DNA of 64,000 nt from G963664935 sp963664935 (GTDB lineage: Bacteria > Pseudomonadota > Gammaproteobacteria > Methylococcales > G963664935), in assembly GCA_963664935.2 (NCBI GenBank), contig CAXXSE010000001.1, positions 369,267-433,266 of the forward strand, written 5' to 3'. The notes beneath the pieces were generated by a model. It was not told the DNA's origin, did no database searches, and saw only the letters and a program-made list of their open reading frames with translations. Every line of letters starts with the position of its first letter. Positions within the stretch are counted from its first letter, which is position 1. The position numbers were made by a program, and so were the translations under genes. Shown piece after piece: positions 53,300-63,806 of this stretch.

Positions 53300-54352
53300 T
53301 CAGAAACGATCCCCGGATCGTATTCCAGCGGTCTTTATTCGATGACACCAGTGTGAATTTTTTACCATCGGTACTCATCCATTTTTGTGCGGCAATGTAG
53401 TAGGAGGGAGAATAGCCAAACCCAAGCCAATTTTTATAATAAGCCACTGTTGACCAAGGACCCCAAGGCTCGGGCGCTTCAAAAATACCAAGCCCGCCCT
53501 TATTGTGATGCGAATTCGATAAGAAATAGCGTTTGAGTCCTGCGTTATAAATTACGCCAAAACGGGTTGAAGCACCGTTAGGATCCGAAAAAACCGGGGT
53601 GCGTTGTTTGATTCCTTTTGTCCAGCGGGCACACTTGCTTTGTCCAAACCTGCAAAAAATTTATACTGATTACGGTTGAGAATTTTCTTTTTATGCACAC
53701 GGGCAAGGTAATAATTATTACCAATACATCGATCAATACAGTTGTTAATGGGCTGCCCTGCATATAGATATACGTAATTATCGCGACTCTCTCGGTAATT
53801 TTGCCCAAAGTTTAAAAAGGTCGTTACCGCAAACGCTGCATCAGGTTCGTCAAACGTTACTCCAACTTTAAACGTAGCGCCGCGATCCTTCGAATAGGCG
53901 ATTTGGCCAACTTTATAAGGTTTGACTCCTTCTTGGGAAAACAAAGCCATGTAAATGACATTATCCACTGCTAATAAGCCATAGCTTTTACCGGTAAATT
54001 GCGCGGGATAGAGCGCATTATTACCTCCCCAAATGTTGAGTGGTTTATAACTATTCCATGCCCCATCAATCCTTGCTACGCCAAGGCTTACACGTCCATC
54101 CATGTTTGTCCCACCAAATCCTCCTCCATCACCCCAAGCAGTATAAAGATAACCGTCATTTGCCCATGTTGTGGGCCAATTGTCACTTCCTGGAGCAGCA
54201 TGACGATGAGTTTCTTTTTCCCAAGTAATACCTTTTAAAACCAAACTTTGAGGATAAGGTGAATCCCCATACTTTCCCTGGAAATTTGAAGCCGGTAAAT
54301 CGCACCCAACGAGACCCAGAAATACTGAGCTTAATAAAAAAATCAAACGCAT
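53292..54352 (-). pseudogene. DUF4185-like lipoprotein, frameshifted
   Basis: The first 250 codons have a lipoprotein signal (LSSVFLGLVGCDLP, cysteine at 17) and a beta-propeller-like domain (DNWPTTWANDGYLYTAWGDG, VDNVIYMALFSQEG, GQIAYSKDRGATFKVG). Near 53600 the frame shifts by -1. The continuation KQRTPVFSDPNGASTRFGVI, then GLGIFEAPEPWGPWSTVAYY and MSTDGKKFTLVSSNK, is in another frame to the TAA at 53292. The total of 1061 bp is one short of a multiple of three. Function unknown; possible glycoside or lipid-linked role is only inferred from context. Confidence 0.75.
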
Positions 54353-54528
54353 TCGCTACAAATTTCCTGATCGAAAAACAAAGAAAAAACGCTAAGAAGT
54401 TATCTGAGAAGGCTTGCCCGACGATAAATCTACCGATTGTGCTGTAACCACTCGTTGGAACTCCTCATAATAAATTTGAGCACATCTCTCAATATAGTAG
54501 GATCCGACTCTTTGGAGATTTTCAACTT

Positions 54529-55584
54529 TCATTTTTTCCTTGCATCCGGTGCATTAATCATTTGTATCAACCTATTTTTAAACGAATCGGTATCGTTTAA
54601 TTTGACCAGGTATCCGGTTTTACCATTTTCCAAAAAGTCCGTTTGCCCACCATAGTCATAGCAAACAACCGGGAGCCCTGCTGCCATTCCCTCGAGAAAT
54701 ACTAGGCCAAACCCTTCATGTTGACTAGTCGATACGTAAATATCAGCCATGTCTAAAAGCTCTAGTTTTGCTTGTTGCTTCACAAAACCAGTAAAAATAA
54801 TTTTTTCCGCAACACCGTTGTCAATAGCAGTTTGTTTAAGTGATTGTTCTTGTGGGCCACTACCTATGATGACTAACCGTAATTTTTTATTCTTAAGCTG
54901 ACCAAATATCTTTATAAGTTGTTCTAGTCCCTTTCTTTTAACAAGACGACCTACAGTCACCAGTACAGTTTCATCTCCTTTAATTTTATATTTATCACGG
55001 TTTCCATTAACCTTAGGTGGACGATTAATTCCTAAAGGAATAAGGCGTACAGGCAAATCTTGTATATAGTAATCATGAGTATTTTGAATTGTGTTATTTG
55101 ATTGCCCGATCACCGAAGCGGCTTTCTTCAGCAGCCATCTTACGATAATTCGAAATATTAGATGTCGATGGGGTGAAAGTGTCTTACTTGGATCATAAAG
55201 ATCCCCTCCGTGAACCGTAAGAACATTAGGGATGCCAGCAAACGTTGCCAATTTCTGCCCTACCGGTCCCGTCGGTAACACAAAATGTGTATTAACAACA
55301 TCAAATTCCCGATTCTTCATAAACTGTCTGCAATGTAGTAAACCCATGACCACGAACGACAAAAGGGAAAGCAAACTAGCCGCACTCTGTTGCTTCCTGA
55401 ACAAGACAGGCAATCGAATAATTTTTACTCCATTCGCCACGGTCTCCTCTGGCAACCCCAGGCGCTGAGAAGTCAATACCGTTACATCATGCTTTTTTGC
55501 CAATTCCTCAGCCAGCAGGGCATTGATAACTCCACCACCTCCACCCAATGGAGGATATTCATAATTGCAGAACAATATTTTCAC
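54529..55584 (-). CDS. Family 4 glycosyltransferase
   Basis: The 351-residue protein has a GT-B fold: MKILFCNYEYPPLGGGGGVI, HVLPT-type FVLPTGPVGQ, ETVLVTVGRLVKRKGLEQLI and the E-x7-E motif HEGFGLVFLEGMAAGLPVVC. It uses a nucleotide sugar to extend a glycan. The gene is intact and follows the methyltransferase by two bases, so the two are cotranscribed. Sugar specificity cannot be told. Confidence 0.92.
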   Translation of the reverse strand: MKILFCNYEYPPLGGGGGVINALLAEELAKKHDVTVLTSQRLGLPEETVANGVKIIRLPVLFRKQQSAASLLSLLSFVVMGLLHCRQFMKNREFDVVNTHFVLPTGPVGQKLATFAGIPNVLTVHGGDLYDPSKTLSPHRHLIFRIIVRWLLKKAASVIGQSNNTIQNTHDYYIQDLPVRLIPLGINRPPKVNGNRDKYKIKGDETVLVTVGRLVKRKGLEQLIKIFGQLKNKKLRLVIIGSGPQEQSLKQTAIDNGVAEKIIFTGFVKQQAKLELLDMADIYVSTSQHEGFGLVFLEGMAAGLPVVCYDYGGQTDFLENGKTGYLVKLNDTDSFKNRLIQMINAPDARKK

Positions 55585-55586
55585 AA

Positions 55587-56318
55587 TTAATTTGCCTTCT
55601 TACAGACGGCCCCTATTTTTTTTGTCCATATCCGGTTCTTTTTTCCGTACATGATAAAACTTGCGGTAAAAAGCAATGAATATAATGCACTCACCAATAT
55701 CAATATGTAGTTAAGTGGGTTTTTGTAAAAAACATATAGATTAAGAGGGAAAACCTTTACATTTTGGAATTCTTTAAATTCGAGTACTTGTCGAAAAGTA
55801 TATTCCGTAAAAGAGTTGTAGTGATCGAAATTTTGAGCCAACGCCTCTGCCCCGGTTATAGGGTTCGCTCCATTCAACGCGTGCATAACTAATGAGCCTC
55901 CTTGTTTCAGGCTCTTTTTGGCCAGGTCCAGAAAATCCATTATTTCGTTTTTGGTCAGGTGATTTACTTCCTCTTCACAAAAGATTAGATCGTACTCATC
56001 CTTCCGTGCATTTAGAAACGGAAATGCTTCCGCCACATCACAATTGAGTTCCCGGGCCTTAGCAAGCTTAACCTGATCATCCCTGGAATCGATTCCAAGA
56101 ACTTTTTTATAGCCCTGCTGTTTCAATAAATTTACGCAATACCCGGGGCCACAGCTTATTACAAGGATATTTGCTTCCTTGTCTTCAGGCATGTACTTCA
56201 AATAATTGTCCTTATAAAATCGATAGAATGATTTATAACCTTTCTCAACGTTATCCGGCGCCTCCCAAAACGAATCGAAAGGTTCAATTTTAGCGGTAAG
56301 TTCGTACATCTTAGTCAT
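55587..56318 (-). CDS. Class I SAM-dependent methyltransferase with membrane tail
   Basis: The 243-residue protein has the AdoMet motifs ANILVISCGPGYCVNLLKQQ, VLGIDSRDDQVKLA and YDLIFCEEEVNHL. A hydrophobic carboxy-terminal segment (LNYILILVSALYSLLFTASF) suggests membrane attachment. It probably methylates a sugar or lipid intermediate in this cluster. It is tightly followed by the GT4 gene. Confidence 0.85.
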   Translation of the reverse strand: MTKMYELTAKIEPFDSFWEAPDNVEKGYKSFYRFYKDNYLKYMPEDKEANILVISCGPGYCVNLLKQQGYKKVLGIDSRDDQVKLAKARELNCDVAEAFPFLNARKDEYDLIFCEEEVNHLTKNEIMDFLDLAKKSLKQGGSLVMHALNGANPITGAEALAQNFDHYNSFTEYTFRQVLEFKEFQNVKVFPLNLYVFYKNPLNYILILVSALYSLLFTASFIMYGKKNRIWTKKIGAVCKKAN

Positions 56319-56339
56319 AAATAAACAAGCCTCTTAATG

Positions 56340-56963
56340 TTATTGCGTTGATACGGTGGCATTCGCCTTAGCACTCTCATTTTCACCGATAACCTTTGCG
56401 GGATTTCCAACGGCAATTGCAAAATCGGGCACATCCTTCGTGACAACACTGCCCGCGCCAATTACCGAATATTTTCCGATAGTAATTCCTGGCAATATAA
56501 TTGCATTAGCACCAATCCATGCCCATTCACCAATGCGGACGCACTTGAAATTAGTTTTCATCGCATTCCTGAAATCATGGCTGGTTGTTGTTATCAACAC
56601 TCCGGGTCCCACTTGACTGTTTTTCCCTATATCAATTCCGCCATGCCCAAATAGTTTTGCAAAACTATTTACGGCACAATTCTCAGCGATTTTAATAAAA
56701 CCGTCTGACCCTGCACGCATGTAGACGTTATCCAATATTAGGCAATGTGCCCCGATCTCGACTCGTGAAAAATTTGCGATTTGCGTTCGGCCACCGATTA
56801 TCGTACCTGGCTGAGAACAACGAAACAGGTACCTGTATTTTGCTGTAGAAAACAAAGTTGCGAGTAAAGCGAACCACTCTAATGGATGATTGCGCAACAG
56901 CTTGCGCACACGCTCCCACTTGTTAATATGTTTCGTCCCGGCAAGTTCTTTTTTGTCATCCAT
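56340..56963 (-). CDS. Hexapeptide-repeat acyltransferase (WbbJ type)
   Basis: The 207-residue protein forms a left-handed beta-helix with many hexapeptide repeats (IGGRTQIANFSRVEIGAHCL, IAENCAVNSFAKLFGHG, IGKNSQVGPGVLITTTSHDF) and the usual end IGAGSVVTKDVPDFAIAVGN. It likely acetylates a sugar in a surface glycan. The histidine in TTTSHDF fits the catalytic position. It begins within one base of the end of the epimerase gene. Confidence 0.9.
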   Translation of the reverse strand: MDDKKELAGTKHINKWERVRKLLRNHPLEWFALLATLFSTAKYRYLFRCSQPGTIIGGRTQIANFSRVEIGAHCLILDNVYMRAGSDGFIKIAENCAVNSFAKLFGHGGIDIGKNSQVGPGVLITTTSHDFRNAMKTNFKCVRIGEWAWIGANAIILPGITIGKYSVIGAGSVVTKDVPDFAIAVGNPAKVIGENESAKANATVSTQ

Positions 56964-57941
56964 CTATATATAACACTTATCGCAATACCATTGTGCCGTG
57001 CGTTGAACACCGGTTTTTACATCAATGGCACTCTCAAATCCCAACAAATTTTTCGCTTCGTCTGTTTTGAATTCGACCGATTTCGTGAAAAAATCCATGC
57101 TCCGTCTGAAAATCGGTGGTTTTTTGTTGAGCGCTTGAAAAATCTTCTCCACCAGCGAGGCTGCCAATGTCATCGGCAAAGCGGGTAGCATGATTTTTGG
57201 ATTGGGAACTCCCAACTCTCCTGCTACGATTTGTACAAGATTGTTCAATGTGATTGCTTCTTTACCGGCGATGATAACCGAACTTCCCACTGCCTTTTCG
57301 CTAACCATGGCTAATTCGAAGGCTCGACAAAGATCGTCGATATAAATGAGATGTTTTAAGGTGGCACCCGGATTTACGATGACTCCTTTTTTTACCATCT
57401 TGTAGAACTTGATCTTACTGATGTCGCCGAGGCCATACACCTGAGCGGGCCGTATGACCACAACTGGAAACCCGTGTTCCTTATGAAATTCAAGCGCGGC
57501 TTTTTCCCCTTCACATTTTGTGGTTTCATACTTATCCCAAGCGGGGGGGGAATAGGGTGATTTTTCAGAATACGGTGGTGGTCCGCCGGTAGCTACACCA
57601 ACCGTGCTACAATGCAAAACACGTTTTACGCTCGACTTCTTGGCGCTGGCAAGAACGTTTTTCACCCCCTGAACGTTCACTTTTTTGTAATCTTCCCAAG
57701 TAAGATCTGGGTGATTGAACAGCGCCGCAAGATTTATTACGACATCTACGCCAGCAAAGGACTCTTCTAGCGTGTCCGTATCCGTAATGTCCGCGGTTCT
57801 GATTTCCACCCCTATAGACTCGAGGTATTTAGCCTTGTCAGGCGATCTTGCAAGCGCGACGACAGTATGCCCTTTATCACCAAGATATTTACACAAGTTT
57901 CCACCAATAAAACCTGTAGCACCGGTTATTGCAACTTTCAT
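56964..57941 (-). CDS. NAD-dependent epimerase/dehydratase (extended SDR)
   Basis: The 325-residue protein has the Rossmann motif ITGATGFIGGNLCKYLGDKG and the catalytic YxxxK (KYETTKCEGEKAALEF, where the Y-x3-K is YETTK). It also has VVIRPAQVYGLGDISKIKFY. It modifies a nucleotide sugar or a related ketone. It is the first intact gene after the broken GlpD-like gene and probably leads the SDR-acyltransferase-methyltransferase-GT4 operon. Confidence 0.9.
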   Translation of the reverse strand: MKVAITGATGFIGGNLCKYLGDKGHTVVALARSPDKAKYLESIGVEIRTADITDTDTLEESFAGVDVVINLAALFNHPDLTWEDYKKVNVQGVKNVLASAKKSSVKRVLHCSTVGVATGGPPPYSEKSPYSPPAWDKYETTKCEGEKAALEFHKEHGFPVVVIRPAQVYGLGDISKIKFYKMVKKGVIVNPGATLKHLIYIDDLCRAFELAMVSEKAVGSSVIIAGKEAITLNNLVQIVAGELGVPNPKIMLPALPMTLAASLVEKIFQALNKKPPIFRRSMDFFTKSVEFKTDEAKNLLGFESAIDVKTGVQRTAQWYCDKCYI

Positions 57942-58132
57942 AATAGCTCCATTTTATCAATCTAAATATTAGGATAGCTGATAATCAGATTTGTGATTTC
58001 TGATACCCAGCTAGGAAGTTGTCCGAGAATAGGAGTCGTAGCGAGGGAAAGCGGTTTTGAGGTCATTTTTTCGGCTAAATTAGGCAAATATTGAGTATAT
58101 TTCACAAATTTAATCGGGAAAATGAGGCTAAA

Positions 58133-59820
58133 TTATTTTCCAGTCCACTCCGGAAAACGTTGTAAAACTTTAGCAATCTCATCTTGAACCCTACCGTCAT
58201 CCCAACCAAGTTCAGTTGCTAATATGTTTGCGCACTCGTGTAAGACTTCTGTTCCAGGATTTCCGCCGGTAGCCAGGTCAGTTCGCCGGAACACGATGTC
58301 TCCGAGAGTTTGAGCCATTTCATTTCGCACCGCATACACGACTTCCGCTTTTAATACCTGAGTCTCTCCGAGGACATCTGCCATCCATTTTTGCTTTTCG
58401 GCGAGACTCAAAACATCATTTGCACCCGTTCCATGATTGTGAGTAATCGATCGAACACAATTTTTGGTTAAACCCAACATCTGATTTCGAAATGTCTCCT
58501 CGACCAATTCATCAAAATCAGCGATATCGCCTCCAAACACTGGGCTATAATCGGTCGGTGCCCGCTTCGCGGTTTTTCCAAGTTTTGCGCACACCATATC
58601 GATCGCTTTAGCGGTATCCCCACGCGCGGTGGTATAGCGAATGCCTATTAATGTAACCAGACCATCAAGTCCATCGGCTAATTTATGGTCGGTTAGATGG
58701 GAACGCTTTCCATAACTCAGATTTTCAGCGTCATCGTCATTGTCACCAAAAGGTACAAGCCCCGCATTCCACATCACGACGTCTTGGCTAGTGAGTTTAA
58801 GGGCGGGATAAGCCCAATTGATCTCATCGATAAATGAACTAACCTCTTCTTCGGTGACCGTAACCTTATCAGGGTGTCGCTTCCACACGACATGCCAGAC
58901 TCCAACAAGTGTATAATCCCGCCAGGGCACTAAAAATAAATGACGTGCGGGACGAGCAAGAACCGCATCAGGGTCTTTTGTTCGCCCCTGCACGGCTAAA
59001 GCACAGGGGCTATTAAAACGTCGTTTAACGACCAAACAAGCATCCCGCGAATAGGTACCTTTCTGGTCCTTAGTAGAGATAGAACGATCTAGCAACCATT
59101 CGCTCCATGGCCCGGCTGCATTAAGACCATTCGCGAATTTATCCGTATCGTATCATTTGACATACTGTCATGGGCTTCCACACCAATGATCTTATTTCCT
59201 TCCCGAATTAACTGACGAACTTCTACATAGTTGGCAACATGAGCTCCATTTTCTTGTGCTGATTTGACAATAGCTAGCACGAGACGAGTTGGGTTATACA
59301 TCTGTCCGTCGTAAAAGAGTGCTGCTCCCGTCAATCCGTTTGAATCAATATCAGGATACTCCTCAAGCACTTCAGAACGGTTTAAAAACTTTGTCATAGG
59401 AATGTGCCGATTTTTATCTCGAATCCCATAATTTCGTCCCAGTGTCAAAAGGTCATAAACTAACATTCCCGCCCCTAAAAACACTTTTCCTGACTTGCCG
59501 TATCCATAAGTCGGCACAAGTATTGGTAGCGGTCGAACCAGATGGGGGGCAATCCTCAACATAGCACTACGTTCATGGCATGAAGAACGTAATCGCTTGA
59601 TATCGGCGTGCTGTAGATAGCGAATTCCTCCATGTACCATCTTGAACGAATTCGCCGACGTACCCGAACAAAAGTCCTCTTTTTCAACAATTGCAACGGA
59701 AAGACCACGCAAACTAGCATCCCACGCCGCACACGCACCGAAGATCCCGCCACCAATAATCAGAAGATCATATTGATTTTCACTTATCTCCTTAATATTT
59801 CGTTGCATATTGCGTCTCAA
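58133..59820 (-). pseudogene. FAD-dependent glycerol-3-phosphate dehydrogenase (GlpD-like), frameshifted
   Basis: The first part has the FAD motif YDLLIIGGGIFGACAAWDAS, SGTSANSFKMVHGGIRYLQH and NPTRLVLAIVKSAQENGAH. After RMVL an A is missing near 59130, giving MQPGHGANGC and a stop. The -1 frame gives the expected NAAGPWSEWLLDRSIST and continues HLFLVPWRDYTLVGVWHVVW to the end with a GlpD-type carboxy-terminal domain. The span is 1688 bp, one short of a multiple of three. It would oxidise glycerol 3-phosphate at the membrane. Copy is probably dead unless the deletion is a sequencing error. Confidence 0.85.
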
Positions 59821-59930
59821 ATAACGTTGTGATTGTCTAACGATTAAGGTCTTACCTCTATTTTTCTCCGAAACGACATCCCGAAAGCACCTGGAGCGTT
59901 AATTCCCGGATCATCGATAGTGACAAAACT

Positions 59931-60065
59931 TCATTTAACCCACGACGATAGGTGCATCTTGACTATTTTCCATGAATCATTTTCTTTGGTGCCGTTGAAA
60001 ACAAGCGTGGCTTCATCCTGATCGTTCGATTGGGCTTGGAGATTATTGCAAAAACAGTTTTTCAA
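59931..60065 (-). pseudogene. Protein-like open fragment before the GlpD-like gene
   Basis: The minus-strand frame reads NNLQAQSNDQDEATLVFNGT and KENDSWKIVKMHLSSWVK before TGA at 59931. Composition and ending look like a real protein tail, but no start or family is recognised. The next frame upstream (NITPSDINHINVASFFEKLF) may be part of the same decayed gene. Confidence 0.35.
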
Positions 60066-60118
60066 AAAACGAAGCAACATTAATGTGGTTTATATCGCTT
60101 GGAGTTATGTTTCCACCG

Positions 60119-60553
60119 TTAGCGCGTGGCATATTCGAAGGTATCATCGTTAATAATGTCGTAAATAAAAATATCCGAACCCTTCCCACCCACAAGAAAT
60201 GGCTTGAAAGTTTTAATCGGTTTGATTTGCTTTAAACTGCTATAAAATCGCACGAACGACGGAAACGCTGGGGGAATTCCATCCTTAAATTTATATCTGG
60301 ATTGCGCTTCGAAATTTGTCACAATATATTGGGTACCTTTAAATCTATATTCCTCCAATCGCTTCGGTATTCTCGATGTAATTGGATTCCCCATATCACG
60401 GTGTCTTTCGGATTTACGGAGCTCTTCGTCGGATAATTCCGCAGGTAGCCACCAAGCGTGACCGAGCTCGTATAAATCAAAACCGTACTGTGAAGGAATT
60501 TTTGAAATAAGTGTTAGACGTGTCTTTTGGGCTATTCCCCACCATAGATTCAT
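60119..60553 (-). CDS. Hypothetical protein, possible membrane glycosyltransferase tail
   Basis: The 144-residue protein has no transmembrane segment and no motif I recognise with confidence. YELGHAWWLPAEL, FPSFVRFYSSLKQIKPIKTF and GSDIFIYDI vaguely resemble the soluble tail of GT39-type membrane glycosyltransferases (PxxxxFYxxL...GPTIxVYxL). If so, it is a fragment lacking the membrane part. It lies at the outer edge of the glycan cluster. It may instead be a stand-alone unknown protein. Confidence 0.45.
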   Translation of the reverse strand: MNLWWGIAQKTRLTLISKIPSQYGFDLYELGHAWWLPAELSDEELRKSERHRDMGNPITSRIPKRLEEYRFKGTQYIVTNFEAQSRYKFKDGIPPAFPSFVRFYSSLKQIKPIKTFKPFLVGGKGSDIFIYDIINDDTFEYATR

Positions 60554-60900
60554 AGAAGCTATATCGAAATTAAATTTCGATGCTTATTCTCGTACTGTGA
60601 GTTTAGACCAAACTTTGCACTCGCTTGACTGAATTTGAAAAAAACAGTTGAGTAATTTTATATCCGTTAGCTCCGCCTAGAATCAACGCTTATTGATACA
60701 TTCTTAAAAAGAAGTATCGCAAAACAAATATCGATCATCTTTTTCACGCTTTCTTACAGTAAACTTTGTTTTCACCCGCTGCCTAACGGTTTTATGATTG
60801 GCGCTACCAACCGCTTTAAGTTGGTAACGCAAAATCTGCACCAAGTGGTAAGCAATTAGGGTAATTAAGATATGTCCATTGACCCTTTATAATAGTGAAA
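60554..60900. other. Gene-poor stretch
   Basis: No gene is seen. AT-rich, with no clear promoter or repeat. Confidence 0.4.
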
Positions 60901-60934
60901 AACCTTGTACGCTCCGAGAGGAGCGTACAAGGTT
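60901..60934 (-). terminator. Strong terminator after the SGNH/LamG protein gene
   Basis: AACCTTGTACGCTCC and GGAGCGTACAAGGTT form a perfect 15-bp stem around a 4-base loop. On the minus strand it is followed by TTTTTC. It lies 13 bp after the stop of the large gene. Confidence 0.88.
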
Positions 60935-62705
60935 CTCTAGTTGGAGTTAGTTCACAGTAACAATAAACGATTGACTGTCCACACCTTCGGTATTTTGTGC
61001 CTCGACAGTGATATTGTAAGTCCCTACGACTGTTGAATCCCATTCAATCAATCCCGTTTCAGGGTGAATAGTCATACCGGCTGGCACATTGCCTTGCAGA
61101 CTATAATTGGCTCTAGGATACCCTCTCGCCCGCACCTGATATAGGTATTTCACATCGCTTACGGCGGTTGTCACCGGCGTACTGTCAATCGACGGCAATA
61201 CGAGCCGGGTACTCGGCAGAAATGTACTCAAACCGTCATACCACACATCCGCCATCTTACTGTAACCACTTCCATTCGGGTGCGCTTCGTCAACCATGTC
61301 ACTCGGATAATTTAGGGCCGGCTCATGGTCTACAATCACTATTTTGTCTCCTGCATCGATGCGGGATAAGGCCATGCTTTCCAGCGACACATTAAAGTCT
61401 GTTGTCGCCTGATGATGTGTCGCCCGATTGATGATTTTCGACAAGATCACACTAATTTCCGGATTATGCAGAAAAATTTTGTCAAGAATGTCCTCTACCC
61501 CGAATAGATCCAATTCATTGGTACCTATGTGCAGCAACACCACATCCGGGCTGTTCGCCTGCAACCAATTGTTTAAAGACGAGGCGATTTGCGTCGGCGT
61601 ATATCCGCTATGACCTTCATGACTATTATCACCATCCGTCACCGAACCAACAAAGTCGACATGATATCCGGCATCGATTAGATCAGCATAAAGATTGTCA
61701 CGATACCCGCTCCGCGAGGTAATGGAATCGCCCAGCGGCATAATATTGATTATCTGTGTCGTTCCATGGAAACCGCGACGCAATCCAATTCCACCATCTT
61801 GATAATGCTGTTGTATTTGGCTTACCGTCAGTACACGATGATGAATTGCCAGGTCGTCAAGGGTGCCAGCAAAAGGGTAGTCAGCGTTGTCGCCATCCAT
61901 CCAGCCGATATTAACTTCCGTATTCGATATTGCAGAGAAACCGGTACTATAAGTGATGCTATAACTGTCTTCCAGTTGGCCATCCACATACAGTCGGTTT
62001 TCTCCGACAAACCCGTCTTTGACCGCCACAATATGATGCCATTGACCGTCCGCAATATCCTGATTCCCGACCAGGGCTGTACCGACACCATTATTATCCG
62101 AAAGATTGAACACCGCTTGGTTATTTTCACAACCGATAGACCATTCCATTTGACTGTCTACATCATGACGCCCTATCATCACTCCAGATGTTGTACATTC
62201 GGTCTCACTTTTCATCCACAGTTCTATTGTTAGATGCGCATATGATGCCCAATCGAATGATCCGTCATCAGCAGCGTTCAGCTGTTGGGATATACCATCA
62301 AAGTCTAGCGCGTTGTTGATTATTCCTTGAGATGACAATGGGCATACCACGCATTGCGTGTTCGTCAAACTTACTAGGTCACTATAATTTTGACTGTTCC
62401 CTTCATCAAAAGACCAGTAATGTGCCAAATCCGGTGGCAATTGGCTTATAACAAACGTCTCCTGTGCCACTGGACTACTGTTGTAGTTCGATTTAAAGGC
62501 AAAGGCTTTCACTGTCGCATTTTCTTCTAGGTTGAATGGGCTGCTGTAAATCAAGCTAGAGGTTGTTGGTAATGTACCGTCCAAAGTGTAATAGATGGAC
62601 GCATCCTGGACCGTCGAAGACAGTGTAATTTCTATTGGACCAAACAACTCGCTAGCCGGATAATTGATACTGATATCGAGAACTGGCAAGCCATTATTCG
62701 GAGTA

Positions 62706-62899
62706 CTTTCATCCGGACCTAGGCCGCTCGGCACATAGTTTGTATCATTGGTGATCACGATCTTATCAACAATCATCCCTGATTCGCGCATCCACAGATC
62801 AAAGGAATGAATTCCGGTGCTCGTTACCTCAATCGTGCGCACATTGCCGTTGGAGCGGTTTGACCAGGACCAGGCATTAGTTTTGAAACCGTTAACATT
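62706..62899. repeat. Internal domain repeat, copy 1
   Basis: Nearly identical to 63807-64000, offset 1101 bases (367 codons). One T/G difference was seen (TTTGTATCAT versus TTTGGATCAT). It encodes the LWMRESGMIVDKIVITND part of the binding module. Confidence 0.8.
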
Positions 62900-63806
62900 A
62901 TAGCCGCTCGTCGGCCCTACACCATCCAGGCCAATGTGCACCGAATCCGAACTGGTCACCGGGCCGAATCCTCTTACCCACACATAGTGCGTACCGCTGA
63001 TCGAAAAGTCTACAGCATAGGTTAGATGCGGACTGTTCGCCACATAATCAGTATCCCAGTTGATTCGATCCTAGGGCAGTACCCGCATCGCAATCCCTGA
63101 CGTACCTGATTGATTGTTATCCATCCAAGCATGCCCGTCGCTCCCCGACAGGTTCTCTTCAAAGGACTCTGCTTCGATCGATACTATGCCGTCCGTCCCT
63201 TGCTGCAGCGCTACCACTACAGGTATATCGGCAACGGTTATACTGATAGTCTCAGTGGTTGTCACGTTGGCATCCAACGCATCGGTCGCCGTAAAAGTCA
63301 CACTATAGGGACTGTTAACCAGATCCGAATTATCCGGTGTCCAGTTAAAAACACCGCGGCCGTTACCTTGGTCAATGAAGCTGGCACCTGTCGGCAGTTG
63401 ACTTAATTCCGCACTCATTACCGGGATCGATCCGTCAGCATCACTGGCGTTTACGGTAAAACTCAATAGCTGATCGACTATCCCACTTTGATTCCCCACC
63501 GGGCTCAATATCGGGGAAGGATTCCCAATGCTAAAGTCGGCAGCTGATGCGGCACTGTTATTGTAACCACTCAACGTCCCCATCGCAGTCACTGTGGCAT
63601 TTAAATCCACGTTGAACGACCCACTATACAGTTGTGCGCTCACGGTCGGGCCATTGCCATCCAGCGGTGGGCTTCCGTCTAACGTATAGTAGATTTGCGC
63701 CAAGGGTGTATTGCTGAACAAAGTGATTTCCACCGGGTTCGGATAAAGACCGCCCGCCGGGCTGATCGAAGGGGTATCTACCGTTGGCAAATCATCGCCC
63801 GATGGG

